In this document: in pieces, positions 28,249-35,719 of the stretch | Layout of the letters: each line of letters begins with the position of its first letter | Position numbering within the stretch: position 1 is the first letter of the stretch | Assembly (NCBI RefSeq): GCF_900155425.1 | Contig: NZ_LT700191.1 | Location: 235,918-299,917, forward strand | Source: Parabacteroides massiliensis | Lineage (GTDB): Bacteria > Bacteroidota > Bacteroidia > Bacteroidales > Tannerellaceae | Reading direction: 5' to 3' | Length of the DNA: 64,000 bases | Notes under the pieces: generated by a model | The model's database searches: none | What the model was told of the DNA's origin: nothing | The model's input: only the letters and a program-made list of their open reading frames with translations | Made by a program: the position numbers and the translations under genes

Positions 28249-28983
28249 ATGAAAAAAATTATCTTATTACTGGCTTTTTGCCTGAGTGTAGGCAATTTAT
28301 TCGCACAAGATGCGAATGCAGACAAACTGCGTGAAGAAGGAGACGCAGCCATGACTGCAAAAAACTATCCCGAAGTTGTAGCAAAGTACAGCGAATACCT
28401 GAAACTTACGAACTATGAAGATGAAAGCCGTATCTTTAACTGTGCATTTGCAGCTTACAATGCTAAAAAGTATGACGATGCTATCAAGTTCTACGACATG
28501 GCTATTCAAAAAGGCTATAAAGCGGACGATGCTTATGTAGGGAAAGCGATGTCTTTGCGCAGCCAGGACAAAGCAGCCGATTTTACTGCTACAGTTGAAG
28601 CCGGTCTGAAAGCAAATGCTCAGAACGCAAACCTTGAAAAACTTTTGTATGCTTATTGCATGAAAAAAGGACAGGCTGCCCAGAAAGCAGGCAAGACAGA
28701 AGAAGCGGAAGAGCTGTTTAAAGACGTTTTAGTCGTAAGCAACGCCCAATATAAAGGTAACGCTCTGTACAGCCTCGGCGTCATGTTCTACAATGCCGGC
28801 GCAAAAATCCTGGCTGATGCCAACCCGATTGCGACATCCGATCCTGACAAATACGCTGCAGAAAAGAAAAAAGCAGATGCCCAGATGGCAAAAGCGAAGG
28901 GTTACCTGGAACAAGCTCTCGCTCTGGATGCAACAAATGCCAATGCGAAAAAAATTCTGGATGCTGTCAACGCAACGAAATAA
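28249..28983 (+). CDS. Secreted TPR-repeat protein
   Basis: 244 residues with a signal peptide ending at F-A-Q-D (about residue 20) and tetratricopeptide-like helical pairs: A-D-K-L-R-E-E-G-D-A-A-M-T-A-K-N-Y-P-E-V near 25-45, F-N-C-A-F-A-A-Y-N-A-K-K-Y-D-D-A-I near 65-85, then further pairs up to L-D-A-T-N-A-N-A-K-K-I-L at the C-terminus. TPR proteins act as protein-binding scaffolds; the partner is unknown. It is a single-gene unit between the secA terminator and the hairpin at 29048. The very high Ala/Lys content and biased codon choice suggest strong expression (inference). Confidence 0.85.
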   Translation: MKKIILLLAFCLSVGNLFAQDANADKLREEGDAAMTAKNYPEVVAKYSEYLKLTNYEDESRIFNCAFAAYNAKKYDDAIKFYDMAIQKGYKADDAYVGKAMSLRSQDKAADFTATVEAGLKANAQNANLEKLLYAYCMKKGQAAQKAGKTEEAEELFKDVLVVSNAQYKGNALYSLGVMFYNAGAKILADANPIATSDPDKYAAEKKKADAQMAKAKGYLEQALALDATNANAKKILDAVNATK

Positions 28984-29047
28984 GCAAGCGATATAACTTG
29001 GTAAAAGAGGTTTGAATGTATGGAACCCCATTCAGCCCAAAATTTTT

Positions 29048-29082
29048 CAGGCACGGATCTCACGATGTGTAATCCGTGCCTG
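29048..29082. terminator. 11-bp hairpin between convergent genes
   Basis: CAGGCACGGAT at 29048-29058 and ATCCGTGCCTG at 29072-29082 are perfect partners between the convergent TPR and MBL-fold genes. Neither side has a strong T-run, but position and stem fit a shared transcription end. Confidence 0.6.
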
Positions 29083-29099
29083 AATTATGTCTAAACCAT

Positions 29100-29918
29100 T
29101 CAAATGCTAATCTTTTCCAAATCGTCCGGTACATAAACGGTTCCGGAGAATGCCTGTGCAGCTTCGCGCATATAAGATTGCTTGCGAGTGTCCAAGTTCC
29201 GGTCTTCGGTGTGGTATAAGACCAGATTCTTCACTCCCAATTCCGCAGCCAATCTTCCGGCGTCCAATGCCGTACTGTGGTGCTTCTTATAGGGCTGGAA
29301 AACCTCCCGATCCTCATACAGGCAAAAGGCCTCACATAAAAGCCAATCCGCACCTTCCACATAAGAGCGGTTTATCGCGTTATAAGGCTCATCTCCGAGG
29401 CATACAAGAGACTGTCCGTCGGGGAGTTGCGTACGAAATCCGAACTGCTTTTCCTTGGTGGATGCGATATCGAAGCATTGCAGGCATAAACCTCCGGCTT
29501 CAAATGTTTCTCCATCCTTCACCTCGCAAAACTCGACCGTGTTTCCGATCAATGCGACGATCTTTGCGGGCAACAATTTCCGACAGATCCAATCCAACAC
29601 TTCTAACACTTTGTCATGCCCATACACTCGGAAAGTACCCGTATATTGTCCGGACAACATTTTCTGCATAACGATACGGACAATCCAGACAGCCCCCAAT
29701 ATATGGTCGGTATGAGCATGCGTCACAAACATGTCGTGTATCTCGCTTATAGCAATTCCAGCTTTCTCCAACTGTCCCAATATGCCGTTGCCACCTCCGG
29801 CATCGACCAATAGGATGTTTTTTCCGGTCTTGATGGTAAAACAGGTATTATAGCATCTCGTAACGGTTGCATTACCTGTTCCGAGCATAGTCAGTTCGGT
29901 AATCACATTTTCAGTCAT
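29100..29918 (-). CDS. MBL-fold metallohydrolase, RNase Z-like
   Basis: 272 residues from the ATG at 29916-29918 (M-T-E-N-V-I-T-E-L-T-M-L-G-T-G-N-A); the frame continues to 29957 but this start matches the family N-terminus. The metal-binding motif T-H-A-H-T-D-H-I-L-G lies near residue 70, with the later ligands in C-L-G-D-E, C-E-A-F-C and K-K-H-H-S-T-A. The N-terminal L-G-T-G-x-A and the H-S-T pattern resemble RNase Z / ElaC and related MBL enzymes. The substrate is uncertain: tRNA 3' processing is possible, but some family members cleave small-molecule phosphodiesters. It has no signal peptide and is probably cytoplasmic. Confidence 0.82.
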   Translation of the reverse strand: MTENVITELTMLGTGNATVTRCYNTCFTIKTGKNILLVDAGGGNGILGQLEKAGIAISEIHDMFVTHAHTDHILGAVWIVRIVMQKMLSGQYTGTFRVYGHDKVLEVLDWICRKLLPAKIVALIGNTVEFCEVKDGETFEAGGLCLQCFDIASTKEKQFGFRTQLPDGQSLVCLGDEPYNAINRSYVEGADWLLCEAFCLYEDREVFQPYKKHHSTALDAGRLAAELGVKNLVLYHTEDRNLDTRKQSYMREAAQAFSGTVYVPDDLEKISI

Positions 29919-29992
29919 AAATATTCGGTTTATATAATTACAGTTACTCATTTTCATTCCATCCGGTCAAACCAATATTCTCCTTCCGATAC

Positions 29993-31294
29993 CTATTCGA
30001 ACAGGATCCTGAACCGTGTCAGCCCGTCCGCATACGTCCTGAGCGAGAAGGAACAGTTGTGTTTTTGGAGCACTTCGCGGATAAATATCAAGCCGATGCC
30101 CTGACCGCCGCGTTTGGTGGAAAAGAAAGGACTGAACAACTTGGCCTCCGTCTCCTTGTCAATACCTTTGCCGGTATCGGCGATTTCCAGGCAGGCCGGA
30201 TTACGGGAGGTACGGATGTAGATCACGCCATCGTGACCGATCGATTCGGATGCATTCTTGATGATGTTGACCAAAACCTGTTCGAAGAGCGAATTATCCA
30301 AATTGACAACCGGTGAAACAGGATCCAGTTCCATCACGATCCGGATATTCCGGTCCAGGCAGACCGTCTCCATAAAACGCTTGCATGAAAAGACGACCGC
30401 ATTCAGCGGCTGTCTCTTAGTTTGCGGCTCCGGTATGCGAACCACATCGGCAAAATTCGTAATAAAATGGCTCATACTGTAGCAACGCTCTATCGAAACG
30501 CGCAAGACCTCACAAATATCTTCCGTGTCCTGCATCTCGCTGAAAGTCGCTTCAAGCGTGTCCAAGGTGGAAGTAATGCCGGCAGTCGTGTTGTTCACCT
30601 CATGGGCGATCATACGGATCACCTTCTCATACGCTTTCTTTTCGGCCTTAAAGACTTCCTGCGTCAACATCTCCACCAAATAGAACGAATGATGAAAACC
30701 ACGATCCACAAACGACGAGTGCGTACATTTATATATATTGGCATCGTTCAGGCGGACTGTCTGCGAATCGTATAAAGGAATCGATTCCAACTCCGTCGCC
30801 AAAGGCAAATCCAGTTCCGCCAGGCGCTTACCCACGATATCCGCCGGAGAATGAATTCCCAGCATCCTATGAGCCGCCGGGTTGACGGAAAGAATTTCCC
30901 TGTCGAGGCTCAATATAATCACTCCCATCGGCGAAGCGTTGATCAGCAAATCCAGGAAATGGTTCTGTTCCCGCAGATGCAGCCGTTCGTTCTTCAACTG
31001 CTCCATCATCTTGTTGAAAATATCGACAATACGGTCCGCCTCCTTCTGCCCCACACGGCTCAGACGGGAACTGAAATCCTGCTCCTTCAACAGTTCCATA
31101 CCATTCCCTATGATATTAAGAGGCTTGATGATACGGTTATAGAACACAAACAAATAGATAATCGTCAAGATCACGATTCCTTCCACGAAAAAGAACATGA
31201 AAGACGATTCCGTATAAAAAGCATGATAAGTAATGATCACCAATACGGACAGCAACAAGAAAGTCAATATCCAAAACAATCCTCTTATTCTCAT
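29993..31294 (-). CDS. Membrane sensor histidine kinase with PAS domain
   Basis: 433 residues. Two transmembrane helices (about 5-23 and 32-51) enclose only a very short outer loop, so the signal is likely sensed in the membrane or cytoplasm. A HAMP-like segment (N-R-I-I-K-P-L-N) leads to a PAS domain (about 108-170, A-S-P-M-G-V-I-I-L-S), then the phosphoacceptor His231 in M-I-A-H-E-V-N-N, and an ATPase domain with the N box (I-I-K-N-A-S-E-S), D-T-G-K-G-I-D and G-G-Q-G-I-G-L. It lies 12 bases after the NtrC-type regulator gene and is its cognate kinase. The set tolC-like, regulator, kinase appears to be one transcript from the sigma-54 promoter at 34246-34261. Confidence 0.93.
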   Translation of the reverse strand: MRIRGLFWILTFLLLSVLVIITYHAFYTESSFMFFFVEGIVILTIIYLFVFYNRIIKPLNIIGNGMELLKEQDFSSRLSRVGQKEADRIVDIFNKMMEQLKNERLHLREQNHFLDLLINASPMGVIILSLDREILSVNPAAHRMLGIHSPADIVGKRLAELDLPLATELESIPLYDSQTVRLNDANIYKCTHSSFVDRGFHHSFYLVEMLTQEVFKAEKKAYEKVIRMIAHEVNNTTAGITSTLDTLEATFSEMQDTEDICEVLRVSIERCYSMSHFITNFADVVRIPEPQTKRQPLNAVVFSCKRFMETVCLDRNIRIVMELDPVSPVVNLDNSLFEQVLVNIIKNASESIGHDGVIYIRTSRNPACLEIADTGKGIDKETEAKLFSPFFSTKRGGQGIGLIFIREVLQKHNCSFSLRTYADGLTRFRILFE

Positions 31295-31306
31295 CTGTCC
31301 AACAAT

Positions 31307-32680
31307 TTATTTGTCTACAGGGATATCATACTTCTCAAGACGACGGTACAAGGCAGCCCGGCTGATGCCGAGTGCCGTGGCGACGTGCGAAAGATTACCG
31401 GCATGCGTCTTCAACGCTTGAAGAATCGTTTGCCTTTCCAGTTCGTCCAATGTCAGCCCTTCAAGCGAAGGAGCTGCTTCAGCCTTTGCCAACAATGTCG
31501 TATGGAGGCACTGGGCCTCGAAGTCGGAAGCATCCAAGACGGCCTTGCCCGACACCAGCATCGTCCGTTCCACCAAATTCTTCAATTCACGGATATTACC
31601 CGGATAAGGCAGCTTTTGCAGGAAAGCCAAAGCTTCAGACGAAAAGCGGACAGCAGGCAAGCCATTCATTTCCGACTGTTTGTCGGCAAAATAGCGTGCC
31701 AACAAAGGAATGTCGTCTTTACGTTCGCGAAGCGCAGGCAGGTGGATGGTTATCAGGTTGATGCGGTAAAACAAATCTTCCCGAAACGTGCGCCCGGCCA
31801 CCATCTCGCGCAAATTGCAATTTGTCGCGCTGACCACACGGACATCGACCTTGCGAGGACGGCTGTCGCCCAGCACTTCGAAGGTCTGGTCTTGCAGAAC
31901 ACGTAACAACTTCACCTGGCAGGACAGTTCCAGATCGCCGATCTCGTCGAGGAAGATAGTTCCTTTGTTCGCCATCTCGAAACGTCCGGTACGGTCGATG
32001 TAAGCATCGGTAAACGCACCTTTCTTATGTCCGAACATCTCGCTCTCGAAAAGACTTTGTGAAAGCCCGCCGAGGTTGACTTTCACAAACGGTTCCTTCG
32101 CACGCGGGCTGTTCGTATGGATAGCTTCGGCAATCAGCTCTTTCCCTGTTCCGCTCTCACCGGTTATCAGGACGGAGGCATTGGTCGGAGCGATCCGGGA
32201 AACTGTTCCCAACACATCCATCAGCGGGGCGCTTTGGCCTATGATCTTGTCAAAATGAAATTTATTGTCGGCCTCCAATCGGTTCAAAGGCCTTTCCTGT
32301 TCTTTTTTCTGCTCGTTCAACTCAATTGCCGTGCGGATGGATTTCAGCAGTACGAGATTGTTCCAAGGTTTGGTCACAAAATCGAAAGCACCTGCCTGCA
32401 TTCCTTGCACGGCAAGCGAAATGGATCCCCATGCCGTCATCAGTATAACCGGGACATCGGGTTGGAATATCTTCACCTGCTTCAACAGTTGTATGCCTTC
32501 TTCACCGATGGTAGTCAGCGTAAAGTTCATATCCATCAGGATAAGTTGCGGTGCCATCCGGCGTACGACAACCAACGCTTCTTCCGGTCCCGGAACTGCT
32601 TCCGGTTCGAACCCGGCCCGTTTCAACAGGAAGGTCAGCGAAGAGCGGACGGCTGCATCATCGTCTATTATCAGGATCAT
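31307..32680 (-). CDS. NtrC-family sigma-54-dependent response regulator
   Basis: 457 residues: receiver domain (phosphoacceptor Asp50 in L-I-L-M-D-M-N), AAA+ domain with Walker A G-E-S-G-T-G-K-E and the sigma-54 contact loop G-A-F-T-D-A (a variant of G-A-F-T-G-A), and a Fis-type helix-turn-helix at the C-terminus (H-V-A-T-A-L-G-I-S-R-A-A-L-Y-R-R-L). Such proteins bind enhancer-like sites about 100 bases upstream and open sigma-54 promoters. Two matching promoters with related palindromes are in this window, ahead of the tolC-like and hlyD-like genes. Because the regulator lies downstream of the first of them, it is probably autoregulated. Confidence 0.95.
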   Translation of the reverse strand: MILIIDDDAAVRSSLTFLLKRAGFEPEAVPGPEEALVVVRRMAPQLILMDMNFTLTTIGEEGIQLLKQVKIFQPDVPVILMTAWGSISLAVQGMQAGAFDFVTKPWNNLVLLKSIRTAIELNEQKKEQERPLNRLEADNKFHFDKIIGQSAPLMDVLGTVSRIAPTNASVLITGESGTGKELIAEAIHTNSPRAKEPFVKVNLGGLSQSLFESEMFGHKKGAFTDAYIDRTGRFEMANKGTIFLDEIGDLELSCQVKLLRVLQDQTFEVLGDSRPRKVDVRVVSATNCNLREMVAGRTFREDLFYRINLITIHLPALRERKDDIPLLARYFADKQSEMNGLPAVRFSSEALAFLQKLPYPGNIRELKNLVERTMLVSGKAVLDASDFEAQCLHTTLLAKAEAAPSLEGLTLDELERQTILQALKTHAGNLSHVATALGISRAALYRRLEKYDIPVDK

Positions 32681-32737
32681 TGATTTATGATTTCAAATTT
32701 ATGATTTATGATTTGCAAATTTATGGAATTAAATCAA

Positions 32738-34219
32738 TCATTGCCTTACGATCTTCTCAAATTCCGCATCGAGAGTCTGGCCGCTGATGAAATCATAAAG
32801 AGTGACACTGCGTATATTGTAATAATAATTCCAATAGTCGTACAGCTCCTGGATATGTTTCTGTTTGGCTTCATCCTTCGATTGTTGCGCGTCGTTCAGG
32901 TCCAGGATATTGATCTTGCCGATCATGAATGTCTCGATCGAAGTCTTGTAACGTTTCTCAGCAATCACATCGGCTTCTTGTGCAATCTCCAATTGGGCGG
33001 CCTGATTGTTGAAGTTTTCTACCAACAAGAAAATATCTTGATTAAAACTGATCTCCTCCTGACGGATCTTGGATAAAGTCACATCGCGGTTGGATTCGGC
33101 AACTTTCACTTTTCCCCGCCGCTTGCCCCAGTCGAGAATCGGGATCGTCATACCGACTTCAACCACCTGGTTCCCCTTCAGCCGGTTATAGGCGGCATCG
33201 AACGTATGATCCTTTCCTGTATAACCGATCGTAGCGAAAAGGTTGATACTGCGACGGTTTCCTTTGGCTGTCGCCACCTCATAGTCGGCTTCCAACTGGC
33301 GGCGACGAATGTTCTTGGCAAACGAATTGTTTTCCTGTGCTTTCTGCAAGACAACCTCATAGATCATCCGCAAGGAGGGTACGGATTCCGGCAGGACCGG
33401 TTCGATCACCTCCTGTTCGCTCAACCCCAAAAAAGCACGGAGCCGGAACATGTTGGCATTGAGGCCGGACTGCGCCTCGGTCAGTTTCCCTTTCATTTGC
33501 AAGGCAGACAGTTTCAGCTGCATCAGTTCATTTTCGGAGATATGGCCGATCTTACGCTTGGCAACAGCTATCTCATACAGTTTATCGGCATTTTCGAGAT
33601 TCTGCCTGGCGATCACCAAATTCTCATTCGCCAACAGGAGGTTGAAGAAATAGCCGATCGTGTTGATCGTCACATTTTCTACACTCTCGATATAAGCAGC
33701 TTTCGCTTCCTGGTAGCGGACAGGCTCGATACGTCTTTTCCATTTCAGGTCGTTCACTCCGAAAATCGGCTGCGTAAGCGTCAACCCGATAGGCACGCTC
33801 ATATATTCGTTGAACGCGCCCTGCCCCAACTGCCGGTTGAAATCGAGGGATGAATTCAACGATATCTTACCACCGGTCAAGGCGATGTTCTGGTCAATCG
33901 AAATCTCTCCGTTCAGACCGAGCGAGTTATTCCTGACGAAGGTATACGAGCCGTCGGACTGCTGGTATTTGGTATACTGCTTGCTGTAAGAGGGGAGCGT
34001 CCCCTTGAAATTGATCTCCGGTAACTGGTCGGCGATGTGCGTACGGTATTCCCAGTAAGCAGTCTTCAGTTCATTCAAGGCCACCGCAGCATCCACCGAT
34101 TGCATTTGTGCCAGGTTGATCGCTTCCTTGAGGGTCAGCCTGACGGTATCTTGTTCCTGCGCCAGCAATCCGGCCTCTGACAGCAGAAGAGAAATGATGG
34201 CTATATATATCTTTTTCAT
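32738..34219 (-). CDS. TolC-type outer-membrane efflux protein
   Basis: 493 residues from the ATG at 34217-34219, followed by a signal peptide (M-K-K-I-Y-I-A-I-I-S-L-L-L-S-E-A-G-L-L-A). The open frame continues to 34291, but a sigma-54 promoter lies inside that extension and rules it out. The mature protein has the duplicated OEP helical repeats (T-L-K-E-A-I-N-L-A-Q, L-A-N-E-N-L-V-I-A-R-Q-N-L, I-S-E-N-E-L-M-Q-L-K-L-S-A-L). It forms the outer-membrane exit duct of a tripartite exporter, most likely with the HlyD-like adaptor and MacB-like permeases encoded at 35.7-42.9 kb, which share its promoter type. Confidence 0.93.
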   Translation of the reverse strand: MKKIYIAIISLLLSEAGLLAQEQDTVRLTLKEAINLAQMQSVDAAVALNELKTAYWEYRTHIADQLPEINFKGTLPSYSKQYTKYQQSDGSYTFVRNNSLGLNGEISIDQNIALTGGKISLNSSLDFNRQLGQGAFNEYMSVPIGLTLTQPIFGVNDLKWKRRIEPVRYQEAKAAYIESVENVTINTIGYFFNLLLANENLVIARQNLENADKLYEIAVAKRKIGHISENELMQLKLSALQMKGKLTEAQSGLNANMFRLRAFLGLSEQEVIEPVLPESVPSLRMIYEVVLQKAQENNSFAKNIRRRQLEADYEVATAKGNRRSINLFATIGYTGKDHTFDAAYNRLKGNQVVEVGMTIPILDWGKRRGKVKVAESNRDVTLSKIRQEEISFNQDIFLLVENFNNQAAQLEIAQEADVIAEKRYKTSIETFMIGKINILDLNDAQQSKDEAKQKHIQELYDYWNYYYNIRSVTLYDFISGQTLDAEFEKIVRQ

Positions 34220-34245
34220 CGTAATAAATGTTTTGCCCTTCTGTT

Positions 34246-34261
34246 GGCAAAAGCCATGCCA
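34246..34261 (-). promoter_or_regulatory. Sigma-54 (-24/-12) promoter of the tolC-like gene
   Basis: On the minus strand TGGCATGGCTTTTGCC fits the sigma-54 consensus TGGCACG-N4-TTGC with one change. Transcription would begin near 34235, leaving a short leader to the ATG at 34219. Confidence 0.88.
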
Positions 34262-34309
34262 AAAAGATATACAACTGATTCTCTGCAACATGCCTCAAAC
34301 CATAGTGTC

Positions 34310-34336
34310 CGAAAATGAACAGTGTGTCCGTTTTTG
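34310..34336. promoter_or_regulatory. Putative NtrC-type enhancer palindrome (tolC side)
   Basis: A 27-bp imperfect dyad with half-sites AAAATGAACA and TGTCCGTTTTTG around GTG. Its centre lies 62 bases upstream of the -24 end of the sigma-54 promoter. The site ahead of the hlyD-like gene at 43045-43071 has the same length, dyad and distance. Confidence 0.7.
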
Positions 34337-34348
34337 AAGTATTATCCG

Positions 34349-34356
34349 TATCTTTG
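34349..34356 (+). promoter_or_regulatory. -7 box for the dgkA-like gene
   Basis: TATCTTTG fits TAnnTTTG and is 28 bases ahead of the ATG at 34385. The polymerase site would partly overlap the enhancer palindrome, so the regulator could influence this divergent gene too. Confidence 0.5.
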
Positions 34357-34384
34357 TCCCATTCTCTCAAAAACAATAAACAAG

Positions 34385-34756
34385 ATGAAAAACAGCGGTT
34401 TCACTTTTCGTAAACGACTGGCAAGTTTCCGGTATGCTTTTAATGGTATCCGTTTATTGATACAAAATGAGCATAATGCGTGGATACATTGTTTTACGGC
34501 TATTTGCGTGATTATAGCCGGTTCTTTTTTCGGTTTATCCAAGACAGAATGGATCGCAATCACAATCGTAATAGGAGCCGTATTATCGGCCGAAGCTGTC
34601 AATTCTTCTATTGAATCATTGGCTGATTTGGTCTCACCCGAATACAACGAAGCGATAAAAAAGACGAAAGACCTTGCGGCCGGTTCTGTTTTAATTATGG
34701 CGATAGCAGCAGCCATAGTAGGATTGATTATTTTTCTTCCTAAACTGGGATTTTGA
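34385..34756 (+). CDS. dgkA: Diacylglycerol/undecaprenol kinase family protein
   Basis: 123 residues, the usual length for this small integral-membrane kinase, from the ATG at 34385. Three hydrophobic helices (H-C-F-T-A-I-C-V-I-I-A-G-S-F-F-G, A-I-T-I-V-I-G-A-V-L, V-L-I-M-A-I-A-A-A-I-V-G-L) surround the family signature E-A-V-N-S-S-I-E-S-L-A-D, which carries the catalytic and metal-binding residues. It phosphorylates a membrane lipid alcohol, either diacylglycerol or undecaprenol; the sequence does not decide which. A PAP2-type lipid phosphatase is encoded 0.3 kb downstream, suggesting a kinase/phosphatase pair in lipid-carrier turnover (inference). Confidence 0.93.
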   Translation: MKNSGFTFRKRLASFRYAFNGIRLLIQNEHNAWIHCFTAICVIIAGSFFGLSKTEWIAITIVIGAVLSAEAVNSSIESLADLVSPEYNEAIKKTKDLAAGSVLIMAIAAAIVGLIIFLPKLGF

Positions 34757-34787
34757 ACGACTATTTAAAAGAATAATCTTTTATTTC

Positions 34788-34818
34788 ATTGTTTTCCAAT
34801 TCTCTTTGTTTATATTTG
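34788..34818 (+). promoter_or_regulatory. Promoter of the 69-residue ORF
   Basis: ATTG at 34788-34791, a 19-base spacer, then TATATTTG at 34811-34818, a full -7 match. The start codon is 34 bases downstream. Confidence 0.6.
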
Positions 34819-34852
34819 TGCCATCATTAATTAAACATTAAAACAGAAGATT

Positions 34853-35062
34853 ATGGCACGCACAGTAAATTATCCAAAAAGAGCAGAGAAAATCAAAGAA
34901 ATGATCGATGATTTAGTAAAAGAAATGGGCTATTCACCACGTATTCCCGCTCAGAAAAACAAACTTAGACTCATCGATATTGACTTTGATAATGTTGACG
35001 TTGTAACCCTAATGCAGGTGCAAGCACGCATCAGCCGCCTTATTCTCGAAAAAAGCAAATAA
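34853..35062 (+). CDS. Small conserved-looking protein of unknown function
   Basis: 69 residues, highly charged, no signal peptide and no membrane helix. Two likely helices (Y-P-K-R-A-E-K-I-K-E-M-I-D-D-L-V-K-E and V-V-T-L-M-Q-V-Q-A-R-I-S-R-L-I-L-E-K) flank a central strand-like L-R-L-I-D-I-D-F-D. I do not recognise a family. It is credible as a gene because it has its own near-consensus promoter, a clean ATG and a coding-like third-base pattern, and it fills the space between the dgkA-like and PAP2 genes. Probably cytoplasmic; possibly a small nucleic-acid- or protein-binding factor. Confidence 0.75.
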   Translation: MARTVNYPKRAEKIKEMIDDLVKEMGYSPRIPAQKNKLRLIDIDFDNVDVVTLMQVQARISRLILEKSK

Positions 35063-35086
35063 CGTAAAAACAGGGCATATCTATAA

Positions 35087-35644
35087 ATGAAACGAATTCT
35101 CACCCTGATTTTCATGTTTTTCATTTGTTTATCAGGAAAAACACAGGAAGTTGAGATTAGCGGAAGCCGCAAGGCTGTCCGTACATCAGGAGATGTTTTG
35201 GCGCTCGTAACACCTGTAGCGAGCCTGACCACCGTGTTGGTGTTGCAAGACTGGCAAGGACTGAAGCAGGGCGCTTTAGCAGGCGTTTCTACTATAGGTA
35301 TGACATACGCTCTGAAATATCTGATCAAGAAAGAGCGTCCGGACGGTAGCGACAAACATTCGTTTCCATCCATGCATACCTCGGTATCGTTTACAGGAGC
35401 AGCGTTTATCCAACGCCGCTATGGCTGGAAATGGGGAATTCCGGCCTATGCGATTGCTTCCTATGTAGGATGGAGCCGGACATACGCCAAGAGACACGAC
35501 TGGTGGGACGTAGCGGCGGGAGCTGCTCTCGGAGCCGGAAGCGCTTACATTTTTACCCGTCCGTTTGCCGCGAAGCAGAATTTGTCTATCTGTCCCGTTG
35601 CAAGCGATAAACATTTCGGCATATATGCTTCCATGACATTTTAG
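35087..35644 (+). CDS. PAP2-family phosphatase
   Basis: 185 residues with a signal or anchor peptide (M-K-R-I-L-T-L-I-F-M-F-F-I-C-L-S-G-K-T-Q). All three PAP2 motifs are present: K-x6-R-P as K-Y-L-I-K-K-E-R-P, P-S-x-H as F-P-S-M-H-T-S, and S-R-x5-H-x3-D as S-R-T-Y-A-K-R-H-D-W-W-D. The family removes phosphate from lipid phosphates such as undecaprenyl pyrophosphate or phosphatidate on the outer face of the inner membrane. It starts 24 bases after the 69-residue ORF, so the two are probably co-transcribed. It is short for the family, which fits the compact secreted subgroup. Confidence 0.9.
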   Translation: MKRILTLIFMFFICLSGKTQEVEISGSRKAVRTSGDVLALVTPVASLTTVLVLQDWQGLKQGALAGVSTIGMTYALKYLIKKERPDGSDKHSFPSMHTSVSFTGAAFIQRRYGWKWGIPAYAIASYVGWSRTYAKRHDWWDVAAGAALGAGSAYIFTRPFAAKQNLSICPVASDKHFGIYASMTF

Positions 35645-35651
35645 ACAAATT

Positions 35652-35687
35652 AAGCCCAGCTTCGCAATCCCTGCAAAGCCGGGCTTT
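35652..35687. terminator. Bidirectional terminator
   Basis: AAGCCC-A-GCTT (35652-35662) pairs with AAGC-C-GGGCTT (35676-35686), followed by T-rich sequence, between the convergent PAP2 and permease genes. Confidence 0.7.
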
Positions 35688-35719
35688 CAATAAAAAACAA
35701 ATAGTGCTATTATCGATCT

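Noticed and set aside
30851-31906. 351-residue open frame antisense to the kinase and regulator genes
   Set aside because: It crosses the boundary of two well-supported genes on the opposite strand and has no recognisable domain.
34220-34291. Upstream extension of the tolC-like frame
   Set aside because: The sigma-54 promoter (34246-34261) lies within it, so it would not be on the transcript; the signal peptide starts at 34219.
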